NCBI GenBank assembly: GCA_009823505.1
Contig: VZQC01012285.1
Location: 204,333 to 268,332, forward strand
Length of the DNA: 64,000 nucleotides
Origin: Rhizomys pruinosus
Lineage: Eukaryota; Chordata; Mammalia; Rodentia; Spalacidae
Reading direction: 5' to 3'
How positions within the stretch are numbered: the first letter of the stretch is position 1; every line of letters starts with the position of its first letter. Below are positions 13,513 through 25,193 of the stretch, piece after piece. Under the pieces are notes generated by a model. That model did not search any database. It was not told the origin of the DNA and saw only the letters and a program-made list of their open reading frames with translations. Made by a program: the position numbers and the translations under genes.

Positions 13513-13712
13513 AGATAGTTACCACCAGTATATTACTTGCCAGTCCTCACAAGAGCACTTTGTGCTTCTTTCCAAGAGTTTAAATATGGGCATGTTCCCC
13601 ATAAGAGGGAGAGTCCTTGCAGATCTCAAGGAATTAGATTCACAGAGGAAACACTTGTTGAAACAACAGAATGTGCATTGGTTAGGTCAAGGACTTGCCA
13701 GGACAACCTGAA
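13513..13712 (+). pseudogene. Coding-like fragment of an unidentified protein, in an old retrocopy
   Basis: After an in-frame TAA, one + strand frame stays open for about 65 codons to a TGA near 13710. It reads CQSSQEHFVLLSKSLN, then GRVLADLKELDSQRKHLLKQ and NVHWLGQGLARTT. It runs into ...CACCGTAG then GATTAAAAGG, the same 3' unit start (GATCAAAAGG) that follows a splice-like border in the 5.4 and 25.2 kb copies. I do not recognise the protein. It may be an upstream exon of a spliced, retrotransposed transcript; a chance open frame is possible. Confidence 0.4.
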
Positions 13713-13739
13713 GCACCGTAGGATTAAAAGGTTATTACT

Positions 13740-15115
13740 AGATTTGGGATATACAGGCACATGGCTGCCTCTGCTGCACAGTATTTCCAGGCAGGTGAGG
13801 TGTAGCTGGTGCTGACGGTGGAGTCTTGCTTGACTCAGGGAGACCCGTATTTGCTTTATTGGTTTAGTGGCTTTTGGTAACACTCTCTGGCATTCCAGAG
13901 GCCATCTGTACACTTGCATGTGCGGTCTCAATACATCCCTCCCATGTTAACGTCAGGTCTTCTGCAGCAGGGTCTTATCGCCTCTCCTCCTGCAGGTATC
14001 CCAACTTAGGGGCAAGGAGCCCTTACCTTTTGTGAGGCCTTGGATCCCCTGGCCAACATCCCCCTGGTAGAACAATCCATTGCTGATGTCAGAGCTCCTG
14101 CATTAATATACTTTGCCTAAGTGCATAGCCCAAGGACTTTAGTATTATATTTGGTTCTGAACAGAGTATAATCCTTTTCACAGTTCTTATGTTTATTAGT
14201 CAATTAAAGAAGGCATTTTTACTGGTTTTATAAGAGATTACCTCTATAATAGTTGTCTCCAATTTACAGTTGGAGAACGACGTCATCATCATCATATTTC
14301 TCCTTGTTCTATGGGGGGGGAGGGCAAGAAAGTCATATCAAAATCTTTGTTGCTATTGGCTCTCTCCTTGGAGGAATAACCCATGGCTGATGCCACAAGC
14401 CTACATCCTCTACAGGTTAGGAGATGTTATAAGCCACAGTAAGACCCTGTCATATTTATCAGGGGGTAAAAAATGTAATTCATGGATTAACATATCATCC
14501 AAACATATGTGTCTATGCCAAAGTAACCTACCATAACTATTAGTGCTGCTTAAATACCTATATATCTAATTGCTTGTGCTTCATTAGTAGGATCGAAAGG
14601 TTACTCCTGAACAAACTGTCAGCCCATGAAAGGAAACAGCCAGAATTGACCAGAATCCAAGTCAACAGCTCCAGAGAGAGAGGACAGTTTTACTTCTCAT
14701 CCACCTGTGCCCCTTTTCTAAGCCTAGGGAACAATCTGCGGAAGAGGGGGCATGGTAGAATGTAAAGGCTGCGATTGGGGTGAATGGTGAAACTATAGCG
14801 ATGTAGTCTGGACACTCATTTGATCAACTTGATTGAACAAACAACCTGTCACCCCCCCACTGAATGGTGGGACTGTGGGGGTTTGGGCACAACAGTCTGT
14901 AGATTGGTTTTGCACGAAGGATGCTTATACTCATGGATTATCACTTATAGCTAAAAAATGAAAAAAAAACCTGAAAGATGCAGGACAGTTATGGCAGAAT
15001 ACATGATCTGGGATGGGGTGGGGGTGGGGGGGAAGGGAAAGGGAAATATGCCTGATCTGAATTGGAAAATGATGTACGAAATGCACAAACATCAATAAAA
15101 ATTAAATTAAAAAAA
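13740..15115. mobile_element. Twin-primed retrocopy nested in an older relative
   Basis: Flanked by the 15-base duplication TAAAAGGTTATTACT at 13725-13739 and 15116-15130. The part 13740-about 14350 is the reverse complement of about 24343-24956. The part from about 14350 to 15115 is forward and resumes at about 24958, so the two halves abut on the template, as in textbook twin priming. It ends with a G-rich purine tract, AATAAA-containing tail and poly(A). The splice-like segment is retained. The target lies inside an older copy that continues at 15131-15480. Confidence 0.88.
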
Positions 15116-15130
15116 TAAAAGGTTATTACT

Positions 15131-15490
15131 GTATAAACTGCCAACCTATGAAAGCAAACAGCCTCAACTGATCAGAGTCCAAAATGACATCTCCAGAGAA
15201 AGTAGACTGTTTTGCTTCTCGCACACTTGTGCCCATTTTCTAAAGCCTAGGGAACAATCTGCGGAAGAGGGGACGTGGTAGAATGTAAGAGCTGCGATTG
15301 GGGTAAATGGTGAAACTACAGCAATACAGACTGGACTCCTATTTGATCAACTTGATTGTACATACAAGCCCCTCCAGCTGGACAATGGGGACCTTGGACT
15401 GTATAAGTTTGGATATAGCTGCTTGCAAATTGGTTTTACATGAAGGATGCTTGTATTCATCACTTATTACTTATAAATAAATAAATAAAT
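15131..15490 (+). mobile_element. Older copy of the L1-like 3' unit
   Basis: Diverged match to 14596-14950 and 25200-25560, for example GGGAACAATCTGCGGAAGAG and TTTGATCAACTTGATTG. It ends in an AAAT-rich tail (15474-15497) and lacks the last 180 bases of the younger copies. Confidence 0.7.
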
Positions 15491-15502
15491 AAATACAGTC
15501 TA

Positions 15503-15901
15503 TTGAAACTACAGTTCCTCTTCAGCCTCACTCCTGTTGTCTGCCTCGTTGTTATTGGCACATGTGATTATTTTTCAACTCATATTTGTTTAGGAGGGAA
15601 ATTCTACAATGCTCAAAGACTGCCCCAAAGGTCTAGCATGGCCTTGGAAGGCTATGAATCATTTTATTTTGCAATGCTCTGTACTACCCTTGAACCCAAC
15701 AATGATAGCCAGTGTTCTGCTGGTAAACTGTGGATGTTTAATTTGGCTGACCCTTCTATGAAGGGAGTTTTACTGGAATACAAAACAAAGATTACAGATG
15801 GGAAGAAGTCAGAGGAATTGCTTAACTGGAATTGTCCCTATATTGCCATAATTTCAAGTATAAAATATACAATGAGACCTTTCTTCCAAAGCCCTCAATA
15901 G
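15503..15901 (+). pseudogene. Unidentified 132-codon open frame, possible retrocopy
   Basis: The frame opens with TTG and runs 132 codons to TAG, unusually long for this intergenic DNA and with protein-like composition. It begins with a hydrophobic, signal- or membrane-like stretch (LQFLFSLTPVVCLVVIGTC). A mixed region follows, including GGKFYNAQRLPQRSSMALEG and LWMFNLADPSMKGVLLEYK. There is no ATG at the start, no Kozak context and no intron evidence. It directly follows the A-rich tail of an older retrocopy. I do not recognise the family; it could be a retrocopy fragment, an exon of an unannotated gene or chance. Confidence 0.35.
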
Positions 15902-18270
15902 ATTCTGAAATTAGAGCAATTAGTTTCTTGCCGTACTCTATTACTTGATCTCCAACCTGATCATTACCCTCAAATCATCATAGTATAGAATTAAAGAAAG
16001 CATAGTGTGTGTGTGGTAATACTTAAGAGCTAATCAGGAATCCTGGACAGTGACTTTCTGACAAGTTCATACATCTTTTATCTTGGGAATTGTCACCTGG
16101 GATTATTCTTTCTTATTCATTTCTCAAAGATATCCCTTATGGCAGAAAACATGACCAAATCAAGGAAAATGTAAGGGAGAGATAGTGGAATTCTTTACCA
16201 AACTTAAAGAGTGTGTGTATGTCGGTGTGTGTTGATGTCTATCTCTGTGTGTGCATGCTCTGTGTGCCTATATTCATACAAATTCAAAAAATCATAACCT
16301 AAAATAACATTTCTTCCTACCTCTACTTGTTCAACTTTATGAAGCAAAACATAGTTCATTATTTGTATTCCTTTTGAACAAAATGTCTTGGATTATATTT
16401 AACCGAATTATGTGATTAGGCTGAAGGCAAGATAAATTTGGAGAATATAATTTTCCAAATACATATGACTTATACTTCTTTTTCAATTTGAGAGCCACTG
16501 AAAAACACAAGATAAGAAATCCTTCTATATAACCTACCACTTCCTCCAAATATTCTCAGAGGCAAAGCCTGAGGATTAAGCTAATCAGTTCTCTAAATCC
16601 ATTCTTAACTGCAAAAGGGCCAGAAAGAGCCTCTATTTTAGGAATAGAGAGACCGGGAAAGAGTTTTGCCCGCAAGACACCTTAACCAGAACATTTTCAA
16701 TTCTGAAGAAAAGTTGAGGAAAGTAGGAATTGACTTTTACCCTGCTTCCAATGGAATCGTGAGAATACTATCATTTCACATTCCATTATCAGAGCTTCTG
16801 CTCAGAGTTGGGAGCAAGATAGTGCCACACCTATGGATGGAGCATTTGTACCCTGTGGAAAGAGCAAGTTTTCCAGTCTGTTACATCTGGAGGTGGTAGA
16901 ATGAAGTCTCATCTGAAGATGGGAGGAGGAAGGTTTTTACTAAGATATCTCTTATCAGATGATTCAGAGACTCTTGAGGGGGATTAAACAATGAAATGGT
17001 TTGAAAGTGCCAAAAAATTAAAAATAGAACCACCACGTGATCTAGCTTAAGCAACTTAAAAATGAAAATTAATAGTTTTCAGGTATTTGAAACTATTTGG
17101 TGCAAGACTATGGGCCCTGAAAGAGAAACCAATTGAGGATAAGACTCGGATTTGGCCCAGCACATTACCTAGTGACAATTTTCTGTGCCAGTGGCTAGGT
17201 AGATAAAGCTCGCATAGAGACTGCTGGCTCCACTGAAATGAACAAAAGAAATCTGAGTTTGGGAAAATAAACATATTGGAATTTGAGGGATAAATTACCT
17301 GAGAAATGGACAAGAAGTGAAAGCTCTAGATATCAGAGAATACTTGCTAATGTATGTAAAAGTGTGGAAGAAAAGCATCAGAAACCATCAAGTCTTACAA
17401 TCTCTGTAGTTCAAAGAAGAGGTAATTCTAATGGAAGCATTAGAATACATTTGCTCTTGATTTGCTCTTGATTGTACTAGCAAAGCTTAAAGCAAGATCC
17501 AAAAATCTGACACCAAGTAACCTAACTATCCATTGAGAAATCCCAGTGCATTGACTTGACAGAGCCACTGGACGTCCTGATGCCTGGTTAACATAATGTT
17601 TCAAACTGTCTGTGAGGGATCTATGGACTATGTGAATTAATGAAGAAATTAAGGAGGATTACCCTCCCCCAACACATCATCCAAGATTATGAGCAATTGT
17701 ATAGAACAAAAAAGTGAAGAATGCCTGAATTGTTTCTTTTTTCCACCCATCTTCCTGAGGTAAGATGTAGGTATTCACCTGCCCTTGGACTTGGACTTGG
17801 ACTTTAAGCACTGTTGGTTTCTCAGGCCTTCAGGATAAGATGAGAATTTATACCCTTGTATTTCCTGGGACAGTATCACTTGAAGGTGAAAGATTGTGGA
17901 AATTCTCAGACGCCATTATTTCAGGAATCAGTTCATTATATGTTTATAATCTCATCATGTTCCTACTCATTTTAGATACAACATATTATAATTAATAATA
18001 TACATAAATATATATTATCTGGACTGAAGAGATAACTCAATCAAAAAAGTACTTGCCTCACAAGCACAAGGAGTTGAGTTTGATCCCCAACACCCAAATA
18101 AAAAATATATGGTGTGCAAAGAAGCTTCTTTTTGCAACACACAGAGACTATTGGAGAGTTCTAGAACTGGTCAAACAGAGAGAATAAGTGTCTGAGACAC
18201 TTAACCCTAAGTGACGAATCTTCAATGCAACCTCTACACTTAGGATAAATGTATCTCTTAACTCTCATCA
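15902..18270. other. Intergenic, no gene recognised
   Basis: AT-rich sequence with a short TG-rich tract (about 16210-16260) and an old tRNA-SINE-like fragment near 18018-18110. The open frames are short and show no recognisable protein. Confidence 0.5.
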
Positions 18271-18356
18271 GAGAATTTTCCTTATTCAGCAGATGGTGGT
18301 TAACATGGAAACCCACAACTGGGCAATGTGTAGAGAACAAGAGGCTGCAGTGTGCT

Positions 18357-18724
18357 TGTGGTGGTTTGAATGAGAATGTCCCGCATAGGCTTCAAGTATT
18401 CAGACATTTTGTCCCCAGTTGGTAGTGCTATTTTGGGAGTTCTTAGAGGGTGTGTCCATGCTGGGGGAAGTACGTCACTGGGGGTGGGCTTAGAAAGTTA
18501 AAAAAACCTTGCCAGTCTCCAGTCGTTCTCTCTGCTTCCTGTGCCCACTTGAAGATGTGAACCTTGGCTTTCTGCTCCAGCCCCTGCCACCATGCCTCCC
18601 CTCCATGCTGGACTCTAATTCCCTGGGACCATCAATCATAAGCTCAAATAAACGCTTTCTTTTATAAGTTCTCTTGGTCATGGTGGTTGGTGGTTTTATC
18701 ACAGCAACAGAAAGTGACTAATAC
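18357..18724 (+). repeat. Rodent interspersed repeat inside L1, name uncertain
   Basis: Runs from GGTGGTTTGAATGAGAATG to AACAGAAAGTGACTAATACA and contains AAATAAACGCTTTCTTTTAT. I recognise the type as a common rodent medium-reiterated repeat but cannot name the subfamily with certainty. Confidence 0.6.
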
Positions 18725-19094
18725 AGTGCTCATCCTTGAATAAGACACCTACATCAAACCTCTGCCTCCCAAGGCTCAGGATCATTGTTGAAGAGGAGGC
18801 AGGAAGCTTGTCAGATGGATGAACACAAAGAAACAGAATCTTCCAGATGGCTGGTTATTTCTCATATGAATTCATAGCAATGATGACAGCATGCACAAGT
18901 TCCTACGTGGGCTCAAATCAGACAAAATTCCAGCATAGACATAGGGAAGAGGGTAAGAAATGTCAACCTACCTAAGGAGATTTTAGCAACTGACTGCTAC
19001 TGGAAGGGGAAAGACAGTGTCTTACAGAGATGGGACTCTGCTGGGTGGACCCATACTAAGGGGCATTTGGGACACAAATAGAACTCTATAGGAG

Positions 19095-19116
19095 ATTAGA
19101 TAGATGATAGATAGAT

Positions 19117-19162
<46 letters not shown>

Positions 19163-19320
19163 GATAGAGAGATGGAGAGATGGAGAGATAGAGATAGATT
19201 AGATGATATAGATTATATAGATTATATAGACTATATAGATGATATAGATTATATAGATATAGATGATATAGATAGATATAGATGTAGATTATATAGATAT
19301 AGATATACATATAGATATAT
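19095..19320 (+). repeat. GATA microsatellite
   Basis: Long GATA run (about 19115-19160) passing into degenerate GATATA/TAGATTATA units. The long Tyr/Ile frame on the opposite strand is a repeat artefact. Confidence 0.95.
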
Positions 19321-20421
19321 CTGAGAGCACATTAAAGTAGAAAGGGGGCAGTGGAGGAAGGTGTGAAAAGGGAAAGATATCTATCATCAAATTATATTTC
19401 TGAAAATTGCAAAAATCCAATTTAAACAATTTCAATTTAAAAAAGCCAGTTGTGATGACACCCTTGCACTCTCAACTCTCAACACTCGAGAGACAGGTAG
19501 ATTCCTCTGGCTTCACAGCCAGCCAGCCTAGCCTACTTGGTGAGCTCTACGTCAGTGAGGGACCTGCCTTATAAATAAAGTGGATGACTCCTGAGGAATG
19601 ATATTCGAGTTTGTCTTGTAGCCTCCCCACACGAATACACATGTACACACAGGTATATTCGCATATCTGTACAGTCCATGGCCTGAGCTGCTACTGGAAC
19701 CACACAAAATATCTGCACTGGTAAAATATTCTTTACTAACTACTTATAAGAAGCAAAGACCTGGATGACCAAGTGTCTTATTCTTGTGAACATTTTTAGA
19801 AAACTAACAACTATAAAGAGAATGGGTATTTGTTCATAATGCTGCTGGAGAAGATGATGAAAGAAGCTGGGCATGGTGGTGCACAAATTTAATCCCATGT
19901 ATTGGACAAAGAAAATTATTGGCTAAAACTACTAGACTGATACTAATTACAGGAGACCTTGCAGCCTTGCCCTACCAAATTACAGTTATCTTAATAAAAC
20001 AACCTGACTCGACTTGGTTTTTAAGACTGGGTCTGAAGTCAGAGGATACCTATTCCCTGTATGTCTCTTGGAACTGTGCATAGAATTGTGTTTGGAACTG
20101 TGTCTGGAGCCTTGCCTAGAACTGTGTTTCTAAGTCAGGCCTCACCCATAATTTTATTCAAAACCATTTCTCCAACTTCAATTCAGGAACTATAAGCTTG
20201 GACCCAACTTATTTATCAGACAATCTTATCCTTGTATCCATAGGCCTAAAACATCTCATACACACAATGTCAAACATTCTTTTCAATCATCACTGTTTTC
20301 AATGAAAATACATGTGCTGCCTGTTGTGTTAATTCTTACGCATACCCATATTCATTCATTATCTTTAGGGAGAAAGTAGCAAATTGAGGTTCTCAGGGAA
20401 CAAGATCAGGGCTAAAGTACA

Positions 20422-20567
20422 GGCCTGATGTAGTGATGCGTGACTTTAATCCCAGCACTCAGGAGGCAGAGGCAGGCAAATCTCTGTGACTTCAAGGCCA
20501 GCCTGCTCCACATAGTGAGATTCAGGACAGATGGGGCTAAATGGAGACCCTGTCTCAAAAAGACCCA

Positions 20568-20606
<39 letters not shown>
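20422..20606 (+). repeat. B1 SINE with long poly(A)
   Basis: B1 body followed by about 38 A residues (20569-20606). Confidence 0.9.
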
Positions 20607-20607
<1 letters not shown>

Positions 20608-23490
20608 ACAACAAAACAGATCTTTGAGAATGGCAGTGGTGCATCAACAATGTAATCCAATGATTCTAATTTCAGCTAGCTGCTATATCAGATAAGATTT
20701 CATTGCTTGGCAAATCCTCTGGTATAGAGCATGCAGCTATTGATCCATCAAATGCTTTTCTCTCCATTATGGGAGTGACTTTTTTAGACAAACGACTTTT
20801 ACCTAACCTTGTAACCAAAAAGTTAATCTTACATTTTAAAATCACTTAGGATTACCTCAGTTTGTTTATAATGTAAAACAAGCTTACCGGGCCTTGAGTT
20901 TCTCTTGAAACCTAAATGTATGACTTTAATCCCTCATTAACCTTCCTTGTCCTTGACCCAGAATAATGTTTGTATATGTGTAATGTTGCAAAAATAGCAA
21001 GCACTGCAAACAGTAGATATTCATTAGAAGAAGTGAGAATTATCCCATTTGTGTTGCAAAGAACAGGTGGAATTAAACTGATAACATCTATTTGTGTTTG
21101 TGTGCACTATTTTAGATCAGTAGAGATCAGAAAGGGTGAAATCCTTCTGATAAGGATCTGCTTTTATTTCTTCATTTTAGGCTGGATATACAGTTTCAGT
21201 AGAGAGTGGGGAAGGCATTTGTTCAAAAACAGTTTCAGGAGAAATATGAAGGAACAGGTTCTCAGAGCAGTTTGGCCCCCTACTCTTGATTAAAATGGAT
21301 GCTGAGAGTCAGGCTGTTTTTACCATACTGTGGCATCACACCGTCACACTCCATATCTAGTATTAAAGACCACACAAAACAGTTCTTTTTTCATCTAGCA
21401 AGTCTAGCAATTCACTTTCACAATCCTACTTCAAGAGAGAATCATAAATCAGAGTGCAAAGGGTCTGTAAAAGATCTTTTAATGCTCCAAGGTTAGTGAT
21501 CCTGATAACCAAGGAGAAAATGGACTGCTGTACTCCAATGGGGATTTAGGAAGAGCATGTCTGGAGTATAAGAGATATCAGCCTGCCCTGTGATTAAGGT
21601 CAATGAAAACCTACAACTGGACATGGGAATGGTTGCTAATAGCCATGATCCTTCAAGAACTGCAGGCTTGTGTCTCATCAACTGTTTCATCTGTTGCTAT
21701 GATAAAACACTGACCAAAACCACCTTAATGGAGGAAATAGTTTATCTGGCTTACGGATTAGAGTCCATCATTGAGAACACTCAAACAGGAGACTGGAGAT
21801 GAGAGCTGAAGCAGAGACCGTGGAGGAGTGCTGCTTGCTGGCTTGCTTCCCTGGGCTGCTCAACTAGCTTTCTTATCTGTCCCAGGGCCCCCCCCCCTGC
21901 TTTGGGCTAGCTGTGCCTTCCCACATAAATAAGAAAACTGTCTCACCAATATGGCCACAGGCCAATCCAATGGAAGCAATTCCTAATTTCCTCTTCCCAA
22001 GTGATTTTAGTTTGTGTCAGGTTGACAAAAACTAACCAGCATATAAAAATATCACGACCAGTTTAGATGCTTGCTGAAGACAAGGGGAATGCAGACTGAG
22101 TAATGGGGCCATGGGGGAAGGGGGTTAGTTATAAATAGCAGTTAAGACTTCCTATCAACTACAGAAACAAGACTATAACTGTTATGAATTTTCCTCTCTA
22201 TATTTCTTATGTGTGAATCTATGTATGGCAAATATCTTTGTTTTCTTACTCATTTTGCAAAATAAGATATATATTTTTATTTCATAATATCAAAGTGTTA
22301 ATATTTCAACATGGTACTTAATTTCTGGCATATCAAAGAGAAGAATTAACATCACTTATGGACTTTACCTCCTCCAGTGGGGAAGGGGTTAGCACGTTTG
22401 CAGTCCTTCATGGGAAACTATCATGTTATAGTTGAATTATATCTGTGTCACAGTCTTTGCTTAGAAATTAAGTTGATTTATGGAGATGGAGATGGATGCC
22501 AAACTTACAAAGAATGACAACCAACTCAACAGTATTGACATGTATGGGGCATTCCACTGAACCACAGAAGGCAAATTCTTCCTAAGTATACATGGAACAC
22601 TAACCAAGTTATGGCATATTCTGGGCCATAAATCTCAATAAATTTAAATGGACTGAATCACATAAAATGTATTCTCCAACCACAGTAGAATTTGAACTAG
22701 AAATCAATACCAGAAATATCAACACTCCAAAATATTTGGAAAATGAAATGTTGGTAAATAAAATAAGCTAATGTTAAACTAAAGCTTAATGCCTGCAATC
22801 CATAAATCTTAGGAATCCCATTTCAAGGTGAGACTAACCCTAGGCCCCTTTAAACACAACATACACACATAACACAAGCACATACATTTACATTATAGAC
22901 TTATAGAACCATAACATTCCAAAATTTTGTTTCAGTCTGTTTTAAAAGATCAGTTGGAAAATAAGTCATTGTAAACTGCTGAAGCTTTTTACTACTGATA
23001 TGATATGCTGTTTTATTTCAGTAACTAGGTCTTATCTTGAATGTTAGGCTCTACTGAATAGGACTTATGATATTATATCAATGGGAAGTGAGAAAAGCCA
23101 TTATATCATCCTTGATGGCCAAAATTCCAGCATAGACGGGGGAGGTGTTTGCCAAGCCCCTTTCCCTATTGGAGATATATTTATTTACTGGCAGTTGATA
23201 ACAGTTAGGGGAGGAAAAGTCATTCTTTTCTGATAGTGTTCCCTCTGTTAGGTCTTCCATGCTCCAGTGGATGGCCCAACACCCATGCACATATGGCCAG
23301 CAATAATTGGACTTAGTGGTCTGTCAAAAAAAAAAAAAAAGACATGAAGTTAGGAAGGGAACATGTTAGGGGGAGAATGTAGAGGGAGCTGGAGGAGTAA
23401 AATCTGAGTGGATATAATTCTATTTCATTGCATACAAGTATGAAATTCTCCAGAATAAAGAAAAAGTAAAATAATAAGAAAGGAAAGTGG
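20607..23490. other. Intergenic with one rodent repeat; no gene seen
   Basis: Apart from the repeat at 21679-22042 and a poly(A) run near 23326-23340, no recognised gene or RNA is visible. Confidence 0.5.
21679..22042 (-). repeat. Rodent interspersed repeat (same type as 27664-28073)
   Basis: Runs from GTTGCTATGATAAAACACTG to GTCAGGTTGACAAAAACTAA. It is the reverse orientation of the repeat at 27.7-28.1 kb, which runs TGTCAACTTGACACACC to GTCACAGCAATGGAAGACAA. The class name is uncertain. Confidence 0.6.
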
Positions 23491-23528
23491 CTAAGAATGT
23501 GAACTAGAAAATGGACTGAAATGGTGAA

Positions 23529-23813
23529 TTGGAAAGGGGGGATGGGTGGGAGAGGGACACGGGTGTATATTCGATTAAGGCATATTTAATTGACGTGAGC
23601 TCAGCAAGTACCCAGTTTCGCCTAGACACTGTCTACAGGACACATGGTGTTTTAGGACTTAGTAAAAGTAAAAGTAAACATGTGTATATTAAACAACATT
23701 GGTTTACAGAATCTGATAAAAATGGTAATGCATCTGAATTAAATGGAGATATAATTCGCTGTTGCCCACATTTGCTTTACATAAAATCTGTAGAGCAAGA
23801 ACTTTGGGATTGA
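23529..23813 (+). pseudogene. Unidentified coding-like fragment in the composite retrocopy
   Basis: The best part of the frame, from about 23640 to the TGA at 23811-23813, reads LGLSKSKSKHVYIKQHWF, then ESDKNGNASELNGDIIRC and CPHLLYIKSVEQELWD. AT-rich 3' UTR-like sequence and AATAAA (about 24022-24032) follow, which looks like the 3' end of a messenger RNA. I do not recognise the protein, and the 5' part of the frame is low-complexity and doubtful. Confidence 0.4.
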
Positions 23814-24453
23814 CACATACAAATGTTCTCTATAATTTCTCTGTTGTACAGTATCACCTTGTAGCATTCTCTTTAAGATGATTTAACGTAAAAATTAAGT
23901 TTGCTTCCCAAGTTAATCATATATAGTCACCCAAAACAACATGGGTGAATTTGATGAAATCTGTGCCTTGACTCCACCCTATAGTCATGTATAATACAAC
24001 TATCTTCTGGAGACTCATACGCTAATAAAAAAGGGGGGGGGATACAGAAAGACATGAAACCTTTTCATCAAACCCCTGCAATTCAAATCTTAAAACTAAC
24101 TATGGGAAAAGATTTGTTTGTTCCAACAGGACAAAACGTCACCAACTTAACGGCTGAGAAAGAAAAGATACAGGTTTGCATTAAGTAGGATGTACCAAAA
24201 AGTGGCAACGGAAAGGCTGACCCGTCTGAACATTCAAAGGAAGAAAAGCCTCAGATTGCCATAAACATCGAACCCCTCTGTGGATCCTACATGTAACAAC
24301 TAGTTATAATGAGTCCTAATGAAACTTACCTTCTAGGTGCCACAAAGGTTCTGATATGAGAGACTTCCTTGCCTTCCCACCCATAGAACAAGGAGAAATA
24401 TGACAATGATGAGGTCGCTCCCCAACTGTAAATTGGAGACAACTATTGTAGAG

Positions 24454-25193
24454 GTAATCTCTTATAAAACCGGTAAAACTGCTTTCTTTAATTGACTACT
24501 AGACATGGGAACTGTGGAAGGGATTACTCTCTGTTCAGAACCAAATATAATACTAAAGTCCTAGGGCTATGCACTCAGGCAAAATATATTAATACAGGAG
24601 CTCTGACATCAGCAATGGATTGTTCTACCAGGTGGATGTTGGCCAGGGGATCCAAGGCCCCACAAAAGGTAAGGGCTCCTTGCCTCTAAGTTGGGATACC
24701 TACAGGAGGAGAGGCAATAAGACCCTGCTGCCGAAGACCTGACGTTAACATGGGAGGGATGTATTGAGACCACACATGTAAGTGTACAGACGGCCTCTGG
24801 AATGCCAGAGAGTGTTACCAAAGGCCACTAAACCAATAAAGCAAATATGGGTCTCCCTGAGTCAAGCAAGACTCCACTGTCAGCACCAGCTACACCTCAC
24901 CTGCCTGGAAATACTGTGCAGCAGAGGCAGCCATGTGCCTGTATATCCCAAATCTAATTGGCTATTGGCTCTCCCCTTGGAGAAATAACCCATGGCTGAT
25001 GCCACAAGCTTACATCCTCTACAGGTTAGGAGATGTTATAAGCCACAGTAAGACCCTGTCATATTTAACAGGGGGGAAAATTGTAATTCATGGATTAACA
25101 TATCCAAACATGTGTCTATGCTAAAGTAACCTACCATAACTATTAGTGCTGCTTAAATACCTATATATCTAATTGCTTGTTCTTCATTAGTAG
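24454..25193 (+). other. Intron-like segment present in two copies, absent from a third
   Basis: Begins GTAATCTC after GTAGAG and ends TTCATTAGTAG before GATCAAAAGG. At 5.43 kb the flanks are joined directly (ATAGAG to GATCTAAAGG). The border obeys the GT-AG rule, with a pyrimidine-rich stretch before the AG. The simplest reading is that the 5 kb copy came from a spliced RNA. Confidence 0.7.

Larger units (their letters stand above)
18271..19440 (+). mobile_element. Old L1 3' end interrupted by another repeat and a GATA tract
   Basis: The segments 18271-18356 and 18727-19090, continued at 19321-19440, align with the L1 3' end at 56.5-57.3 kb (for example GAAACAGAATCTTCCAGA and GACAGCATGCACAAGTTC). 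A separate rodent repeat (18357-18724) and a GATA microsatellite are inserted. Confidence 0.65.
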
